Shown: in pieces, positions 25,254-35,688 of the stretch | Numbering within the stretch: position 1 is the first letter of the stretch | Layout of the letters: every line of letters begins with the position of its first letter | Position numbers and translations under genes: made by a program | The notes under the pieces: model-generated | Seen by the model: the letters and a program-made list of their open reading frames with translations, nothing else | The model's database searches: none | What the model was told of the DNA's origin: nothing | Assembly (NCBI GenBank): GCA_963969365.1 | Contig: OZ017746.1 | Coordinates: 2,046,001-2,110,000 of the forward strand | Length of the DNA stretch: 64,000 nucleotides | Reading direction: 5' to 3' | From: Asterochloris sp. CNOR1 | Lineage: Eukaryota > Chlorophyta > Trebouxiophyceae > Trebouxiales > Trebouxiaceae

Positions 25254-28200
25254 ATGAGGTCTGCCACTTTGCTAGCTCTTGCCTTCAGCTGCCCGTTGCT
25301 GACCAGAATCCATGGGCAGGGGTCCGGCCTTCAGACAGTGCAGCTCGACATCGATCTCGCACAACGCCATGACATCTCTCCAGAGCTGTATGGCATCTTC
25401 TTTGAAGGTAATGTGCCTGTCAGAGTCTTACTGCTTCGTAATTGCCTTTCAATCTTTGATGATGCTGCAGAAATCAGCCATGCTGGCGACGGCGGGCTCT
25501 ATGCAGAGCTGGTCCAGGACCGTGCCTTTGATGCTATGGCCCTTCAGAGTGGCGCCCTCAGCAACCATGCTGATAGGTGGCTCATCACAGAAGAGCGTTT
25601 GGCTGCGGGCAGGGCTGCACTCCAGACTCGCATGTCAGCGTCCAAGCAGGCATACCTTGAGCGCAATGCTAGCCATGGCAGCCGTGCCTGGTGGCTGCAG
25701 CAGCAACAGCTCCCTGGCAGCAGCACAGGCTCACATGGGTGAGCGCCTCTAGCACAGGGCAGGGGCAGCACACTTACAGGGTGGCCAGCACAGTCCTTGC
25801 CACACTAGAGCCCACCGCTGCCTGCCTGCCTCAGCAGCAGGCAAGGTCGTGACCTGTGCAGCCTGACTCATGCCATGCTGCCCTGGGGCCTGTTCTCCTG
25901 CAGCGGTCCAGCGGTGGCAGCCTTCATGCATTACTTTGAGGGTCAGGGTGCAGGGCTGCACAGCCATATAAAACGTCTGCCATGCTGTGCAGGCTAGCTG
26001 ATCAGTTCACAGAAGAAGTCGCATGGACACCCCTGACCCCCAGCACCCAGCTCAGCATCATGCGTGACCCAGGGTTGGTGAACAGCACAGCTCACAGAAA
26101 GCTCTCTCTGGCAGTCAGCTCCAATGGCACAAACGCCGGTGTGGGCGTGGTCAACAGTGGTTACTGGGGCATCCCTGTGGACTCTGGAAGCACATTTGTT
26201 CTCAGCATGCGCATCAAGCAGCTGAAGGTGTCAGACATGGCCGCCGAGGTCAGCCCAATGCGGCACCAGATGACATGGCATCTGCTGGCAGACACATGCA
26301 CAGCTGCTCCCTGCTGCGGGCGGTGCTGGGGCGCTGCTGATTCCTGCCACAGTCAGTGCTGCAATCCTATTGACCAAATCCCATTTGGCCAGCAGTCAGC
26401 CTGTTAACAGTCCCAGGAGGGCCGCCTGGGCACAGCTCATGTCCGACCCAGCAGACGCTGGCCAGTACCCGCTTTCAAGTGGGAATTCTGCTGCCCTACA
26501 GGCGCCCACCACCGTTGCTGTCAGCTTGCAATCAAAGGACGGCCACGTCAAGTACGTGAGCACCACCTTCACCAACATCTCCACCACCTGGCAGCAACTG
26601 TCAGCCACCCTCACCACCGAGACCTCAGGGGATGCTCAGCTGGCCATAGAGGCCCAGGGCGGGGCTGACGTGGCTCTGGAGTTTGTGTCCCTACTGCCAG
26701 TAGCCAATGTGCAGGCGCAGGGGAATATGCAGAACCCCTTCCCTTTCCGGGCGGACTTGCTGCAGATGCTGAGGGACCTGAAGCCCAGGTGGGGGCAGCA
26801 GTGACATATACTTGAACTAGGGGCTGGGTGCTGCCACATTGTGTGGCTGGAACGGGGTGTTTGACTGGGGAACGTGCCAATTGCATTGGCATGTGGCCTG
26901 GAGAGACAATGCACGCATGTGCACTTATCTGCAGCAGAGTCATCAGCTGCCTGCAGCGGCTGCTGTGCACTGCCACCGTGCTTCAGCGTGGCAGCACTGC
27001 CCCGCGACCATGCAACCTGCTGACACCTGCCCCTGCAGGTTCCTGCGCATGCCGGGCGGGTGCTATGTGGAGGGAGGCGACCACCTGGCCAACGCATTCA
27101 GGTGGAAGGAGACGCTGGGGGAGGTCAGCCGACGCCCTGGCCACCTCAACGCCATCTGGGGTTACTGGAGCACTGACGGCAAGTCCTCAGCTGTGCAGGG
27201 CCCCACCCCTCTGCCTGAGGCAGCCGCTGCTCACAGAACAGCACAATTGTCAGCCACTGCCTGTGAGCTGTCAAGCATTGACAACCAGGCTGTGTCTGCC
27301 GGCACTCGAAACGCACTGCTATGCTCCAGCTGTGTGCAGCAGCTGTAGGCGCCCGGTTGGACCTGTTTGAAATGCTGCCCCCTGCATGTCTGCCCTGGCA
27401 ATGAGGTGCTTGGCAGGCCTTCATGCTGGCCAGGCACGCCAGGCACCTCTGGTTGCATGTTTGTCTCACTGTGGAGGGGAGCCTGCCCTGCCCCCTGCAT
27501 GCAGGCCCCTGACGCACAAAGTGCAGCGGGACCTGTGGCTCTGCCTGGCAACAAGTGCCTGCCTGCAGCTGTGCCTGCTTATGCTGCATCCTTACCTGCA
27601 CTGCAGGCCTGGGCATCTTTGAGTACATGCTGTTAGCTGAGGAGCTCAAGGCAGAGCCCGTCTGGGTGTTCAACTCCGGCAACTCTCACACAGAGTACAT
27701 CCCCAATGACAAGCTGCACCCCTTCGTGGAGGATGTGTTGCAGAGCATTGAGTTTGTGACAGGTGCGGTGCTGTGGAGGATGCCTGTTGGCAAGTGCGCA
27801 GACCAGCAGGTACCTGTCTCAATGCGCCTCGCCATAGCGTCTGGCTGGGGAGTCAGCACTGCCTAGTGCATGACTTTGACGTTGCCTCCTCATGAACTGA
27901 CGCCAGCCTGTTGTTGCAAACCAGGCTGCTGGACCCAGCTGCTGGGTGTAAACACTGCTGACTGCTGCAATCTTGTCGATAGGCACTTCAGAATGGTGGT
28001 TGCGTGCTGCAGGCTCACCAGACAGCACCTGGGGCGGCATGCGGGCTGCCATGGGGCATCCTGAGCCCTGGGAGCTCAACTTCATGGCCATTGGCAATGA
28101 GGTGGGCTGCCAGACTGGTTCAAATTCAGAGCCACTAAGAAAAATTTAGGTCTTGGGTTCCTGGGGTACCGGCACAGGCTGTTGACTGACACTATGTGCA

Positions 28201-30178
28201 TGGACATAACGTGACGGGCGCATGTATGACATGTTTCTCCAGGGCCTCAAGGGCTGTGGCCTTCAGGCAGTGTGTAGTGCTGGCAGGGGCACACACATGA
28301 CGCCATGCTTGGGTGCCACGGTCAAGGGCATTCTGCTGAAGCTGTAAGCGGCCATCTGCAGGCCTGAAGTCTGAGCTGTTGTTTGTCTGCTGTGAGCGGT
28401 GCATGTGTGCCGCTGCCTTGAAGTGCCAACATGCACGCACTCTGCTGCTCAGGCAGTGGCACACGACCAGATCTGCCTGACCCTGCGCAGGACTGCGGGA
28501 TGTGGCAGTACCTGGAAAACTACCACACCTTCTTTGCCGCCATCAGGGAGCGCTACCCCAAGATCCAGCTGATCGCCGACTGCGACTTGACGGGTCAGGC
28601 GCCCCAGGACCTGTGGGACTGGCACATCTACACCAGCGCTCAAGATCTGTTCAACAAGTGAGCCGGGCCTTGGCAGAGGCAGGAGGCACACTGGCAGGCT
28701 GAAACGGGTCCTTGCTGCAATGCAGATCTGGTGTCTGTCAATAGCGTCTATGAGTCAGTCTGCTACTGCAATGATTTGACAGGGGTGGGCGCATGCTAAG
28801 ACTGTTGCACCTGTGCCTGCCTGCCTGTCTGCCGTCCCCAGCTCATGGTCCTGCAGCAGGAGCAAGATGGCTGGCTGGCACTGCGCTGGTACAAGTCGCT
28901 CCTGGAAGCATGGTCCCTTGTTCCTTGACCCTGCAGGCAGCACGAGTTTGACAATGCTCACCCCGGCGTGTTTGCCTCCGAGTATGCGGTGACCCACGAT
29001 GCAGGCTTCGGCAACCTCAAGGTGACTGGTGCATCCTCAGCAGCAAGTTAAACAGGTGCTGCGCCCCAACAGCGTCTCTGACAAGCATGCTTCGTACTGC
29101 CTGATTTTTGGTTTGAATGCCGGTGCATCAGGCCGCCATGCAAGCAGCTGAGGAGGGCGGCGTCATTGGAGTCTACCTTCTAGATGCAGCCAGATGCAAT
29201 GCAGCAAGCTCAGGGTTGTACCAATGCTGCTTTCAACATGGCACCTTTTGCTGTACACCCTGCCTGCTGCAGTGCAGTAACCTCAGGATGTCAGACGAAC
29301 TGCACAATTTTTTGAGCACCATTTCTCCCACTCTGCAGGCTGCAGTCGCTGAGGCGGCCTTCATGACCGGCCTGGAGCGCAACTCCCCCACCGTGCGCAT
29401 GGCCAGCTACGCCCCTCTCTTGGTCAACACCCACAACCGAGCCTGGGGCCCTGATGCCATTGTCTTCAATACCAGGAAGGCCTATGGCATCCCCAGCTAC
29501 TATGTGCAGCAGATGTTTGCAGAGAACATGGGCATTGCTTATGCTTCCAGCAACTTGAAGATCACCTTTGGGGACATCCACAGCGTTTTTACGGCAGCCT
29601 CTACCACCTGCCTGGACTCAGCCTGCAAGCAAATTGCCATCAAGGTGGGTGTGCCTTGGCCCCATGAGCCCGCAGTGCTGCTGGTGCTGCTGTTGAACAG
29701 CTAGCTGTCAATGTGCATGTGCACTGCTGCCTTATCTGCCTGGACTGCCAGCAGCTTGCCTTTGCACAAGCCCACACGCTAGCAGTGCTGCTGGGTGGGC
29801 TGGTGAGCAGCCTGCTGGCATTTGTGCAATGTCGCCACAGGCACACTGTGTTGCTGCAAGCATGGTATGCTGCTACATCAATCCTAAAGGTGTCTGTAGG
29901 TGATCAATTTTGCAACATTTGATCAAGATGTGGACATCAGCATTGCTGGGTTGCCTGCTGGTCATGCAACTGTGCCAGATGGGGAAGCGACCACTCTGAC
30001 AGCAAGCTACCCTGAGGTTGAAAATTCGTTTGAGCACCCCTTCAACATTGCTCCCTCCACAAAGCCACTTGGGGTGCCAGGCCCAAATTTCTCTTTCACT
30101 GCCAAAGGCTTTTCAGTCAATGTCCTGAAGTTGAAATTGACAGACAATGGATGTGCTCTTTCTCATACTGAAGCATAA
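25254..30178 (+). CDS. secreted alpha-L-arabinofuranosidase, glycoside hydrolase family 51
   Basis: The ATG at 25254 opens a signal peptide (MRSATLLALAFSCPLL). The N-terminal beta domain has ISPELYGIFFE, split by a phase-1 intron from EISHAGDGGLYAEL, the signature start of GH51. The TIM barrel shows FLRMPGGCYVEGG (about 27040-27080), YWSTDG, the acid/base Glu in FMAIGNE (GAG at 28099-28101), then DCGMWQYLENY in the next exon. The nucleophile Glu lies in FASEYAV (codon 28980-28982). C-terminal parts include RNSPTVRMASYAPLL and an immunoglobulin-like beta domain ending at the TAA at 30176-30178. The enzyme removes terminal arabinofuranose from arabinan, arabinoxylan or arabinogalactan proteins, outside the cell or in the secretory path. 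Both catalytic acids are intact and about 14 introns are inferred. Substrate is not predictable. Confidence 0.93.
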
Positions 30179-30452
30179 GGCATCAGTGACCAGTTCAAAG
30201 CCATACACTACGACACATTCATGCTAGTCAAGAATGCAGAAAGTGCAGGGAGAGAAGGGCAATGGGCAGTGTGGAAAGAATTTGCATACTTGGTAGTTAT
30301 CAAGTAATGAGGATTATGCTGTGAAAGAACCAATGGGTGTTGCACTGACGCACTGACACACACACAGTGATTTCTGCTACTCTCTAGTAAGACGAGGTGT
30401 ATGCCCAGCAAGTCCCTTTCAGCCAGCTTGATGCCAGCCTCATGAGAGGTGA
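30179..30452. other. convergent 3' gap between GH51 and FAD2 genes
   Basis: These 274 bp lie between two stop codons facing each other and must contain both 3' UTRs. The stretch is more AT-rich than coding DNA around it. No gene, repeat or clear TGTAA signal is seen. Confidence 0.4.
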
Positions 30453-32795
30453 TCACTGATGGTACCAGAGGGTGCCCTGCCCTGGCTCATCAGGAGCCAC
30501 ATAGCGGCAGGCAGAGTAGTCCTGCCACAGAGCGGCCCAGATATTGCGGTGGTCCCTGTTGTAGTAGGGGCCCAGAACAGGCCTGATGGCCTCAGTGGCC
30601 TCCTGAGCATGATAGTGAGGCATCTGAGAGAAGAGGTGGTGTGCCACATGAGTGTCGGCGATGTGGTGGTGCAGGTGGTTTAGAACAAAGCCATAGTCGC
30701 GGTCGACGGTGGCGAGCGCACCACGCAGCCAGTCCCACTCTGCATCTCGGTAGTGGGGGAGCTTGGGGTGGGTATGCTGCAGGCAGGCAGGGCAGTTGTC
30801 TAAGCTGCTGCTTTTTGGCCAGTACAGCATTGGGTGTGTGCCATGCAGCTGCAGAAGCACAACAGATGTCGATGGTCAGGCAGGCATCACAGCTGCCATA
30901 ATTGGCGTGTGAACTGCAATGCCTGGGCTGCCCATATGTTGGATGGCATGGCTGTGGTATGTGGCAGCAGAGCAGCTAGCTTGCACACCTGACACTGCTG
31001 CATGACTGCAAAGCAATGCCTGGTGCAGCTGCAGCAAAATCTCACTTGCGTGCCAGCCTGAACTCTGCTTCCCCAGCTACTTGCAAGCCTTCAACAGGCA
31101 CCTGTTAGCCAACAGCAGCTGCTTCTCACTTGAAGGAGGGTGATCATGACCAGCCACATGTTGACCATGAGGTAGGGAATGATGTAAGTCTTAGTCAGCC
31201 ACATCCAGCCCATGCTGCGCCCAAGGCTGATCAGGCCGCTGACCACTGCCAGCAACGCAGCATCACTGATTGCGATCTGCAGCCAGGGCAGACATTGTTG
31301 CTGCCTACACTTTGTACAGCAGCATATGGACAGCACGAGTACAGGTGCCTGTCAGCCGAGCCTCAGGACTCCTGCCACTTCATCATCTGCATTGCCTGCA
31401 CACGCTCCACAAGGGCAGACCCTGTCATGCAACATGCCAGGCAGCCATGCCAGATCTGAAACTCCTGCATCAGCAGATGCCACGCCATGCAGGCTCTGAC
31501 AGCTTCGGTCCCACACCTGCAGATTAACCACTCTGCAGCATGGCAGCAGCCCCTTGCAGGGCCCCAGCCCCACCTCTGTGCGCTCGCGCTTGGTGAAGAT
31601 GGGGCTGTAGGGGTCAAAGTGGTTGGCCCAGCGCGGATAGGGCCGCCCGCTGGAGTTCAGAAATAGGTACATGGGCCACCCCATGATGAGGGTGAACAGA
31701 ATCTTCACCAAACGCACTGGGGCCAACTGCTCAACTGAAAAGTCGTCATCTGCATGCTCCCTGGAAGATGGCAGGAATACCTGCACACAGGCAGCCAGCA
31801 GCATCAATGATACTAGAGCAAAGAGGCGGGCAAATCAGCAGTGTTGCTGGGATTGCACACAGCCACCCAGCACGATGCATAGGTGATGGAGCACAGACAA
31901 AGATGGCCAGGGGCTCGTCTGGCCTGAGGCGTGACCAAAATTGTCAGCTCAATGACGCACTGCTCGCAAATTAGGTTCCTCTCTGGAAGGTTGTGCACAG
32001 GTCTCACCTCATCCTTGGCAAGGCTGGCTGTGTTGGAGTGGTGACGCCGATGTGAGTGCTTCCTGCAGTGGCAGAATGCTGGTCTGCCTCTGTCACAGCA
32101 AGTGTATATTTCATCATCTGTGGCTTGGGCCTTTGCTACCACCAGTGCTCCAACAGCAGAAGGGCTCACCAAGAATAGTAAGGGACCAGCAGGCAGCTGT
32201 GCAGCACAAGACCCACGCCGTCATTTACTGCTTGCCACTTGCTGAAGGCCTGGTGACCTGCAGCATCAATGATGTTGGCCTCGGTCAGACTGAGGCATAG
32301 GCATGGTGACTCAACAGTATGCACAAACACAGCGCTGACAGCATGATGCAGCAGCTCACCGCACTCGTGTGCAATGACCCAGACGCCAGTGGCAACTGCC
32401 CCCTGGAAGAACCAGTACAAGGGCCAAAGCAAGCCATAGGCCACCAGGCGAGGAACACTCGGGTGGTCGATCAAGGTGCTGGCCACAAACATGGCGACCA
32501 TGGCAACCAGGTCTGCAGCCAGGTAAGCTGAGCTGCGCAGCACACTGCGCTCAAAACAGTGCGGTGGGATCGCCTTCCTCAGCGTGCCAATGGTGAAAGG
32601 AGGTTTCTCTGTTGGAGCCCTGTCAGTCTGCAGGCAGCCATGACCATCAGAATCATCCTATCAGCAACCCTGCCTTCAGCAGGGGGCATGATGTATGTGG
32701 CCATTCTGCAGAAAGATTCTTACCAAGCCAGGCTTTGAAGAGGGGCCCCGCCTCATCGGGCTGGAAGGCATGTGGAGCTCTCCGCCCTTCCCCAT
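30453..32795 (-). CDS. FAD2: microsomal omega-6 (delta-12) fatty acid desaturase, FAD2 type
   Basis: Exon 1 (32795-32724) encodes 24 residues ([20 protein letters not shown]...) and joins in phase to an exon starting at 32627 ([20 protein letters not shown]), typical of the FAD2 N-terminus. All three histidine boxes are present: HECGH (split by an intron near 32358), HRRHH (about 32040) and HVAHH (about 30640). Several hydrophobic membrane spans lie between, for example [11 protein letters not shown] and [13 protein letters not shown]. The C-terminus ends in TLWYHQ without an obvious plastid transit peptide at the other end. [19 protein letters not shown] matches delta-12 rather than delta-15 enzymes. 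The enzyme inserts the second double bond into oleate on phosphatidylcholine in the ER. It thus shares a membrane pool with the phosphotransferase encoded at 55130. Confidence 0.93.
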
Positions 32796-33732
32796 TGCGC
32801 AAGGAGGATGCTTTGCCGCAGATCCAAGCGATTCAGCTGCACTCCACAGTCAGGTGACAATGCCTGCAATCAAATGTATGTGACGCCCGGTTTTATGGGC
32901 TGACAGCTCTTCAGCTGCCTTGAACGGTTGAGGGCAACCTGTATTTGCTGTATTTCTGTCAAACTTATGTCGCAGCTTCTCACAAGTTGTGTCTGCTTCG
33001 TACTGCTGCCAGATGGCTGTATTTGTGCTGCCTAGCAGTTTCTGCCTGTGTATGGGTCCTGTAACCAACAGTGCACCGACGTCGGTGGGTTCACACATGC
33101 ATCCGACGAGGAGATAAGCCCACAGCCAATCAGTGACTCCCAAGGCAGATTGCTGCACTGTTTTGGGGATGTTGCATGGTCCCACAGGGAGTGCCAGCTT
33201 ATGCTCAATCCGTTGTTGGCCCCTGACATCCCACAGGCAAGCATACTGCGCAGGCCATGATTGACTGCCCCTTGCAGCCTCCCTCGATGCCTGAGCAGGC
33301 GCTGTTTGCTTAGGTCGCACCTGGCCTGAGTGAGATCTGTCTCGCAATAATCAAATTGCACCGAAGGGCCGCCACCCCTGGAGCATGGGGCTGGCAATGG
33401 TGCCCTGCACAAGCAGGGTGTGGACAGGCCATGGGGTTACGATGCATACAGGACGTGAAGGCCAAGGTGAGTGGCAACAGCCACCTTGATCTACCGAGCA
33501 GCCAAGGGGAGCCTGTAGCTGCAGACAACAAGGACTGGTCAGTCTGGCACCACTCACAGCAGTCTTGCACCACACAGTCATGCTGGCCAGCCTCCTGAGC
33601 AAGGTGCTTGGTCTGAGCTGCATTAGCCGCATGCACTCCTGCTGTCTCCCCCCAGGCGCCGCCAGGAGTGCAGCCACATCTGCCAAATGTGCCCCAGCTG
33701 GTCGCAGCCAGCAGCAGGCTTTACAATTGCGC
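32796..33732. other. intergenic; FAD2 upstream region and 3' flank of the next gene
   Basis: This 937-bp gap lies upstream of FAD2 (minus) and downstream of the reductase gene (minus). It should contain the FAD2 promoter and 5' UTR. Frames of around 110-165 codons occur on the minus strand, but they show no domain or splice pattern. Nothing else was recognised. Confidence 0.45.
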
Positions 33733-35467
33733 TCAAAATAAAAAGGGGACCATAGCCTTGCGCTGCTTAGGGAACTCTGGGATGTTCTTCAGGGACCAGG
33801 CTCTTGACGCCAGGCTGCGTCCGGCCAGGTAGCTGGCAAAGTCTGCTGCAGACAAGACACCCACCAAGCTTTGTGAAGCCAGGCCAATTCCAATCCAGGT
33901 GATCACCTGCATCAGACAATGGCTAGGTGTTGTGTCCGCCTGAGCTCCCACATGGATCAGGCGGACAGGCCACACCTCAAAAAGATAATGCGGGCAGGTG
34001 ACTTGAGCAAACAGACCACCTTGCGGGACCTGCAGGGCACCAGGGCAAGCCTTGAGGAGGCACAGCTTGCAGCATGAAGCCGCAAACGAGCAGCAGCAGC
34101 AGCAGTGAATGAGGAGCTGCTGGATTTGCTGCTATGAAGCAGTGCAGGCAGAACTGATGCGCCATCACCTTGCGCTTCTTCTGCTGAACCTCAGCCTTGC
34201 TCCGCAGGGTGGAGAGCAGGTAGTGATGGTATGCATTTCCAAGGGTGCCGACCAGGAACAGAGCTGTGCCCAGCTGAAGGATGAGCCCGCTGGACAGCTG
34301 GCTTGAGGGGATGGCACTGCTGAAGTACATGATCTGCAGGCGCTTCAGAGGGGTGCTAAGTCTGTGACTACTTAGCACCCCAGGCTGCGCCATACCATAA
34401 GCAGCAGCGCGACTCAACAGACAGCACTTGGAGATGCGCCCAGTTAAAATTTGCAGCAGGCAATTGCACCAGCAGCTACTCACCCTCAGTGCAGGCGCCC
34501 GCAGCATGCAGAAGCCAGGGCCAGGGCTGCGCGAGGCAGGAGCGTGCGCCACAAGCAGCAGCACCTCACCGCTAGGCAGTGCAGGCTGTAATACATGCTA
34601 ATCGCAATTGCTGTCGCCTTCTCTGTTCCGCCCGTGTACACATGGACAAACTGAACCTGCAGCATTGGGCTGACGTCCTGGTAATCCGCCATGCTAGCCT
34701 GTGTATAATCGTCTGCTGCAGCAACCATGGTTTGACATCATGATGTTGGGCAGTACATGGATTGCAAATGTTTTGCATTGTGCTATGATATTTTGCATTG
34801 CAGTGCTATACAATCCAATCCTGAAGAACAGTTTCTGAAATTGAAGCGATGAGGAGCACTGTCGAAGGCTCAGGCCTTCCAGCATTTGCGTTTCTAATCT
34901 AGGCATTCAAACTGCAGCATGCAGGCCACAGAAGGTCAGGCCAACCTCAGACTCCCCCTTGATGAGCATCTAAAGCTCCATCTGGAGTCTGTTGCATTGG
35001 ACCCCATGCACACATGGCGACAGACTAACCTCGAGCTCCCGCTTGATGAAGTGCAGAGACAGCATGGCTGCAATGAGGGTGCCGCGGTGGGTGGTGGCCA
35101 GCTGCCATAACTGCTGTAGAGAACCGCTCACTGCTGGCTCTGCTGGCGCAGCTGTGCTGATAAGGAACAGAAGGCCGAGGACTGATGTCAGAGAGGGGAA
35201 AAGGTACACGATGGACATTCCCACCCTGCTGGGCCACTGCGGCACTTCGGGCTTGGCAAACTTGCCATAGCCTGCAGGTGGTCAGCCCCTAGCACGTTTA
35301 CAGTGCCCCAATCCCTGTGAGGTTCTGTGAGGTTCTGAGCATAGCAGGCGTAGCTCACCTGTATTCTGCCCTTTTGCCTCATTGATGACTGCTGTGAGCA
35401 TGAATGCCTGGAAGGCAACTGTGCTGATGCTGAGGGCATTCCATTGTGGCCCCACAACGCCAAGCAT
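33733..35467 (-). CDS. 3-oxo-5-alpha-steroid 4-dehydrogenase (steroid 5-alpha-reductase) family membrane enzyme
   Basis: The C-terminal catalytic region is clear: VPQGGLFAQVTCPHYLFE (about 33985-34040) joins across a GT-AG intron to VITWIGIGLAS, and the protein ends with IPEFPKQRKAMVPFLF. This matches the NADPH-binding end of the PF02544 family (xxGGLFxxVxCPHY, then FPxxRKAxxPFxF). Earlier exons give several membrane helices and LHFIKRELEVLFVHVYTGG, another family hallmark. The ATG at 35467 starts a hydrophobic first helix (WNALSISTVAFQAFMLTAV). Predicted length is roughly 290 residues. Members reduce enone double bonds in sterols, very-long-chain enoyl-CoA or polyprenols at the ER. Which substrate this one uses cannot be told; no N-terminal ubiquitin-like domain of enoyl-CoA reductases is seen. 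Confidence 0.85.
34350..34381. repeat. 11-bp inverted repeat in an intron of the reductase gene
   Basis: GGGGTGCTAAG (34350-34360) and CTTAGCACCCC (34371-34381) are exact reverse complements with a 10-nt loop. They could form a short hairpin in the pre-mRNA. No function is evident. Confidence 0.7.
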
Positions 35468-35688
35468 GCTCTTGACTGCGTGAGTCACAGGCCTCAATGG
35501 CGTCTTTGATCTAAGGGGGGACTGCACTCTGCCAGCGATCTGCTGCCAAGGCTGAGCTGCTCTCAACGATGGGTTGATACTAGAAAGTGACACTTCTGCA
35601 AGCATACTAATGGGGCCAATTCTGGTGAATCTGGCTGCACCGAAACCTTAATTTTTCATGGCGTAACCGCTTTAGGTCAACGATCTGC
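35468..35688. promoter_or_regulatory. divergent promoter region, reductase / folate synthase
   Basis: These 221 bp separate the start codons of the reductase gene (minus) and the folate gene (plus). Both promoters must lie here. No conserved core element is recognised. Confidence 0.4.
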
